Below, piece after piece: positions 43,574 through 51,115 of a DNA stretch of 64,000 bases. The notes under the pieces are model-generated. The model made no database searches. It saw nothing but the letters and a program-made list of their open reading frames with translations, and was not told the origin of the DNA. The position numbers and the translations under genes were made by a program. The stretch lies in assembly GCA_947259585.1 (NCBI GenBank), contig CAMYMV010000005.1, positions 18,960 through 82,959 on the forward strand. Direction: 5' to 3'. Every line of letters begins with the position of its first letter. The first letter of the stretch is position 1. The stretch comes from an uncultured Gemmatimonadales bacterium (GTDB lineage Bacteria; Gemmatimonadota; Gemmatimonadetes; Palauibacterales; Palauibacteraceae).

Positions 43574-44176
43574 ATGGAAGCCCACGCGATGCCGTACTAC
43601 GGGGGCCGGGCGCCCGAGAAGGGTCTGGCCGTATACACCCAGAAGGTGGGGATGTGGGTCTTTCTCTGCTCGGAGGTGATGTTCTTCACCGGGCTGATCG
43701 GCTCCTACATCATCCTGCGCTTCGGGGCTTCCGAGACCTGGCCGCAGCCTGGCGAGATCCTGAACATCCCGGTCACCGCGATCAACACGTTCATCCTGAT
43801 CTGCAGCTCGGTGACGATGGTGAAGGCGTTCGCCGCCTCCGAGATGGGCGACAAGCGTGGAACGCGGCTGTACACGCTCGCCACCGCGGTCATCGGGGCC
43901 GCATTCCTGGGTGTGCAGATCTACGAGTACAGCGAGCTGCTGGGGCACGGATTCGGTCCCTGGTCCGGCCTGTACGGATCGACCTTCTATACGATGACGG
44001 GCTTCCATGGCTTCCACGTCTTCAGCGGCGTGGTCTGCATGACGTGGGCGACGGTCAAGGCGTTCCGGGGCGGCTATGACAACGGGAACTACCAGGGCCT
44101 GGAGGTTCTTGGTCTGTACTGGCACTTCGTGGATCTCGTTTGGATCATACTGTTTACGATCGTCTACCTCATCTGA
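43574..44176 (+). CDS. ctaE: Cytochrome c oxidase subunit III
   Basis: The 200-residue product has five hydrophobic segments and subunit III motifs: VGMWVFLCSEVMFFTGLIGSYI near the start (quoted in part), TMTGFHGFHVFSGVVCM at about 137, and the C-terminal YWHFVDLVWIILF. The ATG at 43574 follows GGGAGAGGG. It is the third structural gene of the oxidase operon. Confidence 0.95.
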   Translation: MEAHAMPYYGGRAPEKGLAVYTQKVGMWVFLCSEVMFFTGLIGSYIILRFGASETWPQPGEILNIPVTAINTFILICSSVTMVKAFAASEMGDKRGTRLYTLATAVIGAAFLGVQIYEYSELLGHGFGPWSGLYGSTFYTMTGFHGFHVFSGVVCMTWATVKAFRGGYDNGNYQGLEVLGLYWHFVDLVWIILFTIVYLI

Positions 44177-44188
44177 CGGGAGAGAGAC

Positions 44189-44515
44189 TTGGACAGCACC
44201 GAGGCATTGCACGAAACCGCCGGTGCGGGTGCGGCGGAGGCGCACGCCTCCGACCATTCGCACCCGCGCTACCTGCTGGTATGGTTGTGGCTCGCCCTGC
44301 TCACGGCCGCCGAGGTGGCGGTCGTCGGGTTCACCGCGCTGCCGAAGTCGTGGATCGTCATCGCGCTTCTGGTCATGGCCGTATGGAAGGCACTGCTCGT
44401 CGCCCTCTACTTCATGCACCTCCGGTTCGAGCCGCTGCGCGTGGCGGTCGTGGCGGCATCGCCGCTGCCGCTCGCCGTGCTGCTCGTGATGGTAGTGCTC
44501 CAGGAATACAGCTGA
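44189..44515 (+). CDS. ctaF: Cytochrome c oxidase subunit IV (bacterial caa3 type)
   Basis: The 108-residue product has a His-containing polar N-terminus (ASDHSHPRYLLVWLWL) and three membrane helices, with VWKALLVALYFMHLRFEP at about residues 65-82, the signature of the prokaryotic subunit IV (COX4_pro). TTG at 44189 follows GGGAGAGAG and is 12 bp after subunit III. It ends 1 bp before the ctaB GTG. Confidence 0.9.
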   Translation: MDSTEALHETAGAGAAEAHASDHSHPRYLLVWLWLALLTAAEVAVVGFTALPKSWIVIALLVMAVWKALLVALYFMHLRFEPLRVAVVAASPLPLAVLLVMVVLQEYS

Positions 44516-44516
44516 C

Positions 44517-45914
44517 GTGAACACGGTCGATGCCGCGGAGATGAGGGCTGCCGCCGAGCTGGGAGCTGCCGCGGAGGTGAGGGCTGCCGCCGAGGGTTAC
44601 GACGCGACGTTGCGCGTCGTCGCGGCGCCCCGGACAGGCGTCGCGCGCGCCGCGGATTTCCTCGAGCTCACCAAGCCGCGGATCACGACCTTCGTCCTCC
44701 TGTCGGCGGCCACGGGGTTCTTCCTCGGCCTCCAGGCCGGCGTGCCGCTCGCGATCTTTCTTCACCTGATGATCGGAGTCGCGCTGGTCGCGGCGGGCAC
44801 GAACGGCTTCAACCATCTGCTCGAGGGCGACGTCGACAGCCGGATGGACCGGACGCGCCGCCGGCCGATCCCCACCGGCCGCGTCAGCTCGCGCGAGGCC
44901 GGGATCTTCTCGGCTCTCACGGGAGCCGCCGGCATCGGATACCTGGCGCTGATGGTGAATCCGCTGACGGCGGCACTCGCCGCCGCCACCCTGGTGATCT
45001 ACGTCCTCGCCTACACGCCGCTCAAGCGGGTCACCTCCCTGAACACATTGGTGGGGGCCATCCCCGGGGCGCTGCCGATCGCCGGCGGTTGGACGGCGGC
45101 GCGCGGCTCCCTCGGACCGGAGGCGCTGGCTCTATTCGGCATCCTCTTCTTCTGGCAGCTCCCGCACTTTCTCAGCCTGGCGTGGATCTACCGGGAGGAC
45201 TACCGGAGAGCCGGCCTGGTGATGCTGCCGGTGAGGGACCCCGAGGGCGTTCGCACCCGGCACCATACCCTCATCCACGCCCTGGCCCTGTTGCCGCTGA
45301 GCCTGCTCCCGTCGCTGCTCGGTCTGACCGGACCGGTCTACTTCGTCGGGGCGCTCGGACTGGGCCTGGCCTACCTTGCTTCCGCGGGCCGCTTCGCCTG
45401 GGGTGGCGGGGAAGGAGCGGCCTGGCGCGTGTTTCGAATGTCGCTACTGTATCTGCCACTGGTGTACGGTCTGCTCATCCTGGACAAGGGAGCGCGCGAG
45501 CTGGGCCTCCACGACCTACCGGCGGTGAACGCGGTTCTCAACGGCCTGACAACGGCCTTCCTGCTGACCGGCTGGCGCTTGATCCGGCGCGGCAAGATGA
45601 AGGCTCATCGGTTGGCGATGCTCGCTGCCGTTGGATCATCCGCCGCGTTCCTGGCGAGCTACCTCTTCTACCACTTCCAGGTGGGTTCCGTCCCGTACCA
45701 GGGCCTCGGCTGGACCCGCACGCTCTACTTCGCGATCCTGATCACGCATTCGGTGCTCGCGGCCTCTCTCGTCGTGCTCGTGCCGATGACGCTCATACGC
45801 GCGCTCCGCGGGAACTTCGATCGCCACCGTAGCATCGCCCGCGGGACCTTGCCCGTCTGGCTCTACGTTTCCGTTACGGGCATCATCGTCTACCTGATGC
45901 TGTACGTGCTTTGA
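44517..45914 (+). CDS. ctaB: Heme o synthase fused to a DUF420 membrane domain
   Basis: The first ~310 residues are protoheme farnesyltransferase (heme o synthase): FLELTKPRITTFVLLSA at about 48, NHLLEGDVDSRMDRTRRRPI at about 99-118 (the Asp-rich prenyl-binding motif), TPLKRVTSLNTLVGAIPGA and YREDYRRAGLVMLP. From about residue 335 a DUF420-type four-helix domain follows: NGLTTAFLLTGWRLIRRGKM, HRLAMLAAVGSSAAFLASYL, YHFQVGSV and VLVPMTLIRALRG. DUF420/CtaM proteins assist heme-copper oxidase maturation and are normally separate. The N-terminal 35 residues are an Ala/Glu-rich repeat. GTG at 44517. Confidence 0.92.
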   Translation: MNTVDAAEMRAAAELGAAAEVRAAAEGYDATLRVVAAPRTGVARAADFLELTKPRITTFVLLSAATGFFLGLQAGVPLAIFLHLMIGVALVAAGTNGFNHLLEGDVDSRMDRTRRRPIPTGRVSSREAGIFSALTGAAGIGYLALMVNPLTAALAAATLVIYVLAYTPLKRVTSLNTLVGAIPGALPIAGGWTAARGSLGPEALALFGILFFWQLPHFLSLAWIYREDYRRAGLVMLPVRDPEGVRTRHHTLIHALALLPLSLLPSLLGLTGPVYFVGALGLGLAYLASAGRFAWGGGEGAAWRVFRMSLLYLPLVYGLLILDKGARELGLHDLPAVNAVLNGLTTAFLLTGWRLIRRGKMKAHRLAMLAAVGSSAAFLASYLFYHFQVGSVPYQGLGWTRTLYFAILITHSVLAASLVVLVPMTLIRALRGNFDRHRSIARGTLPVWLYVSVTGIIVYLMLYVL

Positions 45915-46231
45915 TGCGGAGCCCTCGCGGAGCGCGTGCGGCCCTCCTAACCGCCGCTGTCGTGTGTGCCGCGACGGTGGTTCTCCTGACTCTCCCGGCC
46001 CCGCTCCTGGCCTGTCCCTCGTGCGTGTCCGCGGCGGATCAGCAGGTGCAGGAGGGCTTCTTCTGGGGCCTCGTATTCATGATGGTGACTCCGTGGGTCG
46101 TCGTCGGCGGGATCGGTGGCGGCCTTTACATGGCCGTTAGACGTGAGCGACGGGAAGCCGTCGAGGAGTTTCTCCGCTCGGAGGCCGAACTGTCCCCGAG
46201 GACTGGGAGCAGTCGGGCGGATATCGGATAG
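45914..46231 (+). CDS. Small membrane protein with a CPSC motif, oxidase-associated
   Basis: The 105-residue product has a signal-like first helix ending at LLACPSCVSAA (CxxC at about residues 34-37), a second helix (GFFWGLVFMMVTPWVVVGGIG, given in part) and a charged C-terminal tail. ATG at 45914 overlaps the ctaB stop (TGATG), so it is translationally coupled. The periplasmic CxxC could bind copper or heme, or act in redox; this is inference from position only. Confidence 0.7.
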   Translation: MRSPRGARAALLTAAVVCAATVVLLTLPAPLLACPSCVSAADQQVQEGFFWGLVFMMVTPWVVVGGIGGGLYMAVRRERREAVEEFLRSEAELSPRTGSSRADIG

Positions 46232-46318
46232 AAGGTTAGACAGGGCTAGACCAGGAGGATGGGCCGCTAGAGGCCTGAGACCGGCTGCACGGCCGAGCAT
46301 CGGTGCGAGGAGGGACGT

Positions 46319-47278
46319 ATGGAGATTCCCAAGAGGACCGTCCGCTACGGCATCATCGCGGGTCTCCTCGGAGGCGCGGCGCTCATCATCTTCTTTTTCT
46401 TCTACGACCTGGCGCAGGGAGAGCTGTTCCGGACGCCCATGTACCTGTCCAGCGCCCTCCTCGATCGAGATGGCTTCGAGGCAGGGTGGTTTCATCTGCT
46501 CGCGTACACCCTCCTCCACTTCGTGGTCTTCGCGATCCTCGGCGCCAGCGCGGCGGTCCTGTTCGAGTGGGCGGCGATCCCGAGAAACCTGTTTGTCGGC
46601 GCGGCGTTCGGGCTCTTCGTCTGCTCACTGATCTTCTATCCGGCGTTGATCATCACGGGGAGCGACATACTCGCCGCGCCCGCCTGGCCGGCCGTGCTCG
46701 TGGGGAACGTGCTGGCAGGCCTGGTGATGGTCACCTACCTCCGGCTGGTGAGCGATCAACCGGGGATCACCGGCTTCATGGCGCAGCTGCAGGCCCACAA
46801 GATGCTGCGAGAGGGTCTCGTGGCCGGGGTTATCGGCGCGTCCGCCGTCGCGATCTGGTTCCTCGTGGCGGACATGATCGTGCGACAGCCGTTCTTCACA
46901 CCGGGGGCCCTCGGGTCGATCCTCCTTCTAGGCGCACAGGGCCCCGAGGACGTCGTGGTCTCGGCCGGCACGGTGATCGGTTACACGCTCGTCCACTTCG
47001 CGGCGTTCGTCGTGTTCGGGACGATCATGTCCGGGATCGTGACCCAGATCGAGCGGTTCCCGCCACTCGTTTTCGCCCTGCTCCTCCTGTTCGTCGTATT
47101 CGAGACCTTCTTCATCGTGATGGTGGCGATGCTCGGCAGCTGGATGGTCGAGGTCCTCGAGTGGTGGGTCGTCCTGTTCGGCAACCTGTTCGCGGCCATC
47201 GTGATGGGTGGCTACCTGTGGCGAGCTCATCCCGTACTCCGCGAGGAGCTGACGTCGGACGCCCTCTGGGCCGAATAG
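46319..47278 (+). CDS. Eight-helix membrane protein with internal duplication
   Basis: The 319-residue product consists of two similar halves (about residues 8-150 and 163-310). Both have the pattern GxxAGxxGxxAxxxxF, then YTLxHFxxFxxxG (YTLLHFVVFAILG and YTLVHFAAFVVFG), a long helix, and VGNVLAGLVM / FGNLFAAIVM. Each half has four helices. I recognise no named family. It lies downstream of the oxidase genes, 87 bp after the CPSC protein, and its stop overlaps the phosphatase GTG. Confidence 0.75.
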   Translation: MEIPKRTVRYGIIAGLLGGAALIIFFFFYDLAQGELFRTPMYLSSALLDRDGFEAGWFHLLAYTLLHFVVFAILGASAAVLFEWAAIPRNLFVGAAFGLFVCSLIFYPALIITGSDILAAPAWPAVLVGNVLAGLVMVTYLRLVSDQPGITGFMAQLQAHKMLREGLVAGVIGASAVAIWFLVADMIVRQPFFTPGALGSILLLGAQGPEDVVVSAGTVIGYTLVHFAAFVVFGTIMSGIVTQIERFPPLVFALLLLFVVFETFFIVMVAMLGSWMVEVLEWWVVLFGNLFAAIVMGGYLWRAHPVLREELTSDALWAE

Positions 47279-47814
47279 TGCGCCCGGTCCGGCCGGAGTT
47301 CCGGGGTGCGGTGGGCGCGGCTACCCTGGTTGTAACGTCGCTGCTGACGTCCACGGCGGGCCCCGCCGCGGCGCAGGAGGTCGTCTACGTCGTCCGCCAC
47401 GCGGAGAAGATCGCGGATGTCGACGACCCGCCACTCTCGGAGCGGGGGCTGACGCGTGCCCGGATACTTCGAGAGTTTTTCCGTGACACGGGGTTGACGG
47501 CCGTCTACGCGACCGATCTCCGGCGCACCATGGAAACAGGGGCGATGGTGACCGAGCCGCTCGGGTTCCAGGTCACCCCGGTATGGGCGGACTCGCTCGG
47601 CGGTCTGGTCGCCCGCGTGCAAAGGGAGCAGCCCCACGGCCGGGTCCTGATCGTAGGCCACTCGAACACCGTGCCGTTGGTCCTCGAGCAGTTCGGTTAT
47701 CCGAACGAGATCACGATCGAGGACGACGAGTACGACGACCTCTTTATCGTCGTGCCCGCGGCGGAAGGGCCTCCACTCGTGCTCTGGCAGCGGATGGTGC
47801 TGCCACGCCGCTAG
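47278..47814 (+). CDS. Secreted histidine-phosphatase-family protein
   Basis: The 178-residue product has a signal peptide (cleavage near AAAQ, residue ~33) and a histidine phosphatase fold: VVYVVRHAEK at about 36 with the catalytic His, ATDLRRTMETG at about 80, and IVGHSNTVP at about 127. GTG at 47278 overlaps the previous stop (TAGTG). It may act on a periplasmic phosphoester or be a non-enzymatic member; the substrate is unknown. Confidence 0.8.
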   Translation: MRPVRPEFRGAVGAATLVVTSLLTSTAGPAAAQEVVYVVRHAEKIADVDDPPLSERGLTRARILREFFRDTGLTAVYATDLRRTMETGAMVTEPLGFQVTPVWADSLGGLVARVQREQPHGRVLIVGHSNTVPLVLEQFGYPNEITIEDDEYDDLFIVVPAAEGPPLVLWQRMVLPRR

Positions 47815-47830
47815 GCGTGTCGGTTCTCAT

Positions 47831-48706
47831 ATGCTGAGGCGTGTGCTCAAAGGGCTGGCTATCGGCCTGGCCGCGATCCTCGTGCTTGCGCTCGTGGCAC
47901 TCGTCTTCGCCTACGTCGCCTCGTCTCGCATCATCGATAGGACGTACGACGTTCCTTTCGCGGTCCTCGCAACGCCGTCAGACTCCGCCGTCCTGGCCGA
48001 CGGCCAGCGGTTGGCTTCGTTATGGGGATGCCTCGCTGGTTGCCACGGTGAAGACGGTGCCGGAACGCTGATGTTCGAGGAGCCATTGGTCGGTTGGATC
48101 AGGGCACCCAACATCACGTCCATCCTTCCGGATTACACGGACGAGGAGCTCGAGCGCCTCATCCGGCGCGGCGTCAAGCAGGATGGTCGGAGCGTCTTCG
48201 TCATGCCGTCGGGTCTTCTGTATCATCTCGATGATGCGCAATTGACTTCGATCATCGCCCACGTACGGAGCCTGCCGAAGAAGAAGGACCGGTTCAAGGG
48301 TGGCGTGAAGTTCGGTCCGCTGGGACGTGTCTTTCTAGCCATCGGGCAGTTTCAGCCTTCCGCAGAAGAGGTGGATCCCGATTCGCCCCGGAGAGCCTAC
48401 CCGGATCCCACAGACGAAGCGGGCCTGGGCGAGTTCTGGGCGACGACCGCGTGCAGCGAGTGCCACGGCGAAGACCTGAGCGGCGAAGACGGGTTCACGC
48501 CAAGCCTGGAGGTCGTGGCCACCTCCTATACGCCGGCGGACTTCAGGCTCCTGATGCGGACGGGCATCGCTCTTGGAGGGCGTCAGCTGGACCTCATGTC
48601 CGAGGTCGCTCGTGACAACCTCCGGCACCTCACGCCGCGCGAGGTCGCCGGGCTTTACGATTATCTGACGGGCCACTTCGCTGCGAATTCGGCAACCGAC
48701 GAGTGA
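47831..48706 (+). CDS. Membrane-anchored diheme cytochrome c with a CX3CH site
   Basis: The 291-residue product has an N-terminal membrane helix (about residues 9-30) and two heme sites: WGCLAGCHGEDGAG at about 66-78, where Cys and Cys-His are separated by three residues (CLAGCH), and a standard CSECHGEDLSGEDG at about 213. Each domain has a possible distal Met (FVMPSG; DLMSEV). It could be an electron donor to the nearby oxidase. ATG at 47831. Confidence 0.85.
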   Translation: MLRRVLKGLAIGLAAILVLALVALVFAYVASSRIIDRTYDVPFAVLATPSDSAVLADGQRLASLWGCLAGCHGEDGAGTLMFEEPLVGWIRAPNITSILPDYTDEELERLIRRGVKQDGRSVFVMPSGLLYHLDDAQLTSIIAHVRSLPKKKDRFKGGVKFGPLGRVFLAIGQFQPSAEEVDPDSPRRAYPDPTDEAGLGEFWATTACSECHGEDLSGEDGFTPSLEVVATSYTPADFRLLMRTGIALGGRQLDLMSEVARDNLRHLTPREVAGLYDYLTGHFAANSATDE

Positions 48707-48725
48707 GCTCGAGGAGGATTATTCA

Positions 48726-49238
48726 ATGCGACTGACTCGCGAGAGGCTTCGCGTTGGCTTTGTCTGTCTGCTTGCAGCGGCCTGCCAGCCCGAGATCGAT
48801 CTGGAGGCCGAGCGCGCGGCACTCTTCCATGCCGACGAGTCGTGGGCGGCAGCCGTGGAGGCCGAAGACGTCGAGCGCGTCTTCACCTTCTGGACGGACG
48901 ACGCGGTGATCTATCCACCCGTGGGCCCGGCCGTCGAGGGAATCGAGGCTATCCGCGAATTCGTTCGCCAGAGCCGCCAACAGGAAGGATTCGCCATTGG
49001 CTGGAGTCCGACCGGCGCCGAGGTGTCGAGCACCGCGGACGTCGGTTATACCTTCGGAGCCTGGGAACGAACGGCGCCGGGCCCTAACGGGACGCTCGTG
49101 AGCTCAGCCGGCACCTACGTGTCGATCTGGCGCAAGCAGCCTGATGGAACATGGAGGTGCTCCGTCGAGATCTCGCAACTGGGGCGGCTCCCGAACCTGG
49201 GCGGCACCCTAAGCCCGGGAGAGCCCACCGCCCAATGA
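48726..49238 (+). CDS. NTF2/DUF4440-like lipoprotein
   Basis: The 170-residue product has a signal peptide with lipobox LAAACQ (Cys at about residue 20) and an NTF2-like (SnoaL/DUF4440) fold: DESWAAAVEAEDVERVFTFW near 38-57, DDAVIYPPVGPAVEGIEAIR near 59-78, and the C-terminal WRKQPDGTWRCSVEI. Such proteins bind small ligands or act as isomerases; none can be assigned. Its stop overlaps the rdgB ATG. Confidence 0.8.
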   Translation: MRLTRERLRVGFVCLLAAACQPEIDLEAERAALFHADESWAAAVEAEDVERVFTFWTDDAVIYPPVGPAVEGIEAIREFVRQSRQQEGFAIGWSPTGAEVSSTADVGYTFGAWERTAPGPNGTLVSSAGTYVSIWRKQPDGTWRCSVEISQLGRLPNLGGTLSPGEPTAQ

Positions 49239-49882
49239 CCTTCGGGCGAGAGCTCCTCGTCGCGACCAGGAGCCGTCACAAGCTCCGCGAGCTCCGCGAG
49301 CTCATCAACCTCTCCGGCTTCCAGCTCGTGTCACTGGATGAGGCTGGTGTTCCGGAGAATCCGATCGAGGAGCATCTGGAGGTCTACGACACCTTCGAGA
49401 AGAACGCGCGCGCCAAGGCGACCTACTTCCAGCGAAGCACGCTCATGCCGACGATCGCGGACGACTCAGGCCTCTGCGTCGACTGGCTTGATGGGGGGCC
49501 CGGGGTGCGGACGAAGCGCTTCGCGCCCGACGAGATGGTCGAGCGGTACGGGCGGGACGAGGCGAACAACCGCTATCTCCTCGAGCGGTTGAAGGGCGTT
49601 CCCGAGGAAGAGCGCGGAGCGCATTACCGGTGTGCGATCGCCTACGAGGACGGTGAGGCTAGCTTCGTCGTGGAGGGCATGGTGGAGGGAAGGATCGCGG
49701 CGGAGCCCAGCGGCACAGGCGGCTTCGGCTACGATCCTCTGTTCGTCGTGCCGGAGTACGGCAAGACGTTCGGCGTGTTGCCGCCGGAGGTGAAGGCGGA
49801 ACTGAGCCACCGCTCACGCGCAGCGCGCGCGTTGGCCGAGAGGCTTCGGGAGGAGAAGCTTCAGGAGCACCGATCGTCGTGA
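49235..49882 (+). CDS. rdgB: Non-canonical purine NTP pyrophosphatase (RdgB/HAM1)
   Basis: The enzyme hydrolyses dITP/XTP to keep damaged purines out of DNA. The 215-residue product has LLVATRSRHKLRELREL at the N-terminus, NARAKATYFQ at about 53, IADDSGLCVDWLDGGPGVRT at about 72, GGFGYDPLFVVPEYGKTF at about 160 and SHRSRAARAL near the end. ATG at 49235 overlaps the previous stop (ATGA). The canonical first motif is TxNxxKxxE; here it is TRSRHKLRE, so the Asn is Arg/Ser. Confidence 0.93.
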   Translation: MTFGRELLVATRSRHKLRELRELINLSGFQLVSLDEAGVPENPIEEHLEVYDTFEKNARAKATYFQRSTLMPTIADDSGLCVDWLDGGPGVRTKRFAPDEMVERYGRDEANNRYLLERLKGVPEEERGAHYRCAIAYEDGEASFVVEGMVEGRIAAEPSGTGGFGYDPLFVVPEYGKTFGVLPPEVKAELSHRSRAARALAERLREEKLQEHRSS

Positions 49883-50925
49883 CGACGCTTCTGGCCTGCC
49901 TGACGTTGATCGCCGGCGTCGCGCTCGGACCCGAGTGCCCAGCGGACGGCGCCGCGAGTGGCGCCACGAGTCGCATCTCGAGTGGAACCGCGGCCGACTC
50001 GCTGTTCCGCTTCCAGAGCCGGTTCTGGCCGAACCTGCACCATTTCGCGTACGAGCAGGCGCTCCTGACAGCCGATCCGCCCAGAAACCGCGGCAGCACG
50101 GGCGAAGTGGCCTCGACGGACGGGCTGTCCGCGGGGGACGCGGCCGCCTGGGCCGTGGCCGTCGCCTTCTACCGGGACTCGCTGATCGAGCGCGATCTCC
50201 TTTTCGATGACGAGCTTGTCGCGCTGGACGGTATCCTCGGTGAGCTGCCCGTCGGCGCGGATGAGGATGCGCTGCTCGAGGCGGGGGTCCCGGAGTCCCT
50301 CGCCTCGATTCTGAGCGACGCGGCGCCCGCCTACCGGAGGCACTGGTGGCCGTCGCACGACGCTGCCAACCGGCGCTGGATCGAAAGACACCAGCAGCTG
50401 GTCGTCCACTACGGGGGCGAGCTGGCGGCCGATCTTGCGGGCGCGTACCAGGCCGAGTGGCCGAGCCAGGTCATCGACGTCGACATCCTGGTCTACGCCA
50501 ACTGGGCGGGCGCGTACACGTCGAACGATCCGCCGCACATCCGCCTCTCGAGCTCGCTGGAGGAGAACGCCGACTGGTGGGCGCTGGAGATGGTCTTCCA
50601 CGAGGCATCTCACACGATGGTGGGAGGCCGAAGGGGAGCGGTGGCCGCCGCCATCCGGCAGGCCGCTGAGCGGGAGGGCGTTGAAAGGCCGCGGTGGCTC
50701 TGGCACGCGATCATCTTCTACACGACCGGCGAGCTGGTACGAAGGGCCCTCCAGAAGGACACGGCCGTGTTCTTCGTCCCATACGCTATCAAGCAGGGTC
50801 TCTGGCACCGGGACGACGAGCGGCAGGCGGAGCTCGCGGCGCTCCAGGAGCACTGGCAGCCGTACCTGGATGGAACGACCGACTTCGAATCGGCCATCGC
50901 GGCTCTCGTCGACGACCTCCGGTGA
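49879..50925 (+). CDS. Secreted putative zinc metalloprotease
   Basis: The 348-residue product has a short signal peptide (LLACLTLIAGVALG) and no recognised family. The strongest feature is MVFHEASHTMVGG at about residues 236-248, a zincin-type HExxH site (HEASH) in a helix, after WALE. The preceding RRHWWPSHDAANRRWIERH and the following WLWHAIIFYTTGELVRRAL are aromatic and helical; a third metal ligand is not obvious. GTG at 49879 overlaps the rdgB stop. Confidence 0.65.
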   Translation: MTTLLACLTLIAGVALGPECPADGAASGATSRISSGTAADSLFRFQSRFWPNLHHFAYEQALLTADPPRNRGSTGEVASTDGLSAGDAAAWAVAVAFYRDSLIERDLLFDDELVALDGILGELPVGADEDALLEAGVPESLASILSDAAPAYRRHWWPSHDAANRRWIERHQQLVVHYGGELAADLAGAYQAEWPSQVIDVDILVYANWAGAYTSNDPPHIRLSSSLEENADWWALEMVFHEASHTMVGGRRGAVAAAIRQAAEREGVERPRWLWHAIIFYTTGELVRRALQKDTAVFFVPYAIKQGLWHRDDERQAELAALQEHWQPYLDGTTDFESAIAALVDDLR

Positions 50926-50969
50926 CGCACGGCCCCTGGTACGCCTTCACGATGAACTTCCGGAAGTAG
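50922..50969 (+). CDS. Tiny ORF of 15 codons before the symporter
   Basis: GTG at 50922 overlaps the metalloprotease stop (GTGA) and reads THGPWYAFTMNFRK before TAG at 50967-50969. The next tiny ORF starts 3 bp later in the same frame, so the two look like one small protein split by a single TAG. Whether it is translated is unknown. Confidence 0.3.
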   Translation: MTHGPWYAFTMNFRK

Positions 50970-50972
50970 GGC

Positions 50973-51059
50973 ATGGCCTCCTTCGTCGTCGTGATGTTCG
51001 CGCTGCCGGCCGCGATCATCCTCCTGGCGGTCCTGCTCGCCCGCCGAGGCGGGGGCTGA
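50973..51059 (+). CDS. 28-residue single-helix membrane peptide
   Basis: MASFVVVMFALPAAIILLAV followed by LLARRGGG is one membrane helix with a basic tail. Small one-helix subunits accompany some sodium-coupled transporters (for example MetS with NSS carriers), so this could be a small partner of the symporter at 51115; no direct family match is claimed. Its stop overlaps the next ATG (TGATG). Confidence 0.5.
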   Translation: MASFVVVMFALPAAIILLAVLLARRGGG

Positions 51060-51115
51060 TGGGGGCCTCCTTGAGAAAGCCGCGTAGTCTCGCGATCCGC
51101 AGGTCGGCCCGCTGA
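51059..51115 (+). CDS. 18-codon basic leader ORF overlapping the symporter start
   Basis: ATG at 51059 overlaps the stop of the one-helix peptide and reads a basic 18-residue peptide (MGASLRKPRSLAIRRSAR) that ends at TGA 51113-51115, overlapping the symporter ATG at 51115. It may simply couple translation of the transporter to the small peptide. Confidence 0.35.
   Translation: MGASLRKPRSLAIRRSAR

Noticed and set aside
42512..44524. A minus-strand open frame of about 670 codons opposite coxI-coxIV
   Set aside because: Antisense to three unmistakable oxidase genes; its highly charged, His/Asp-rich composition is what the complement of membrane-helix codons gives.
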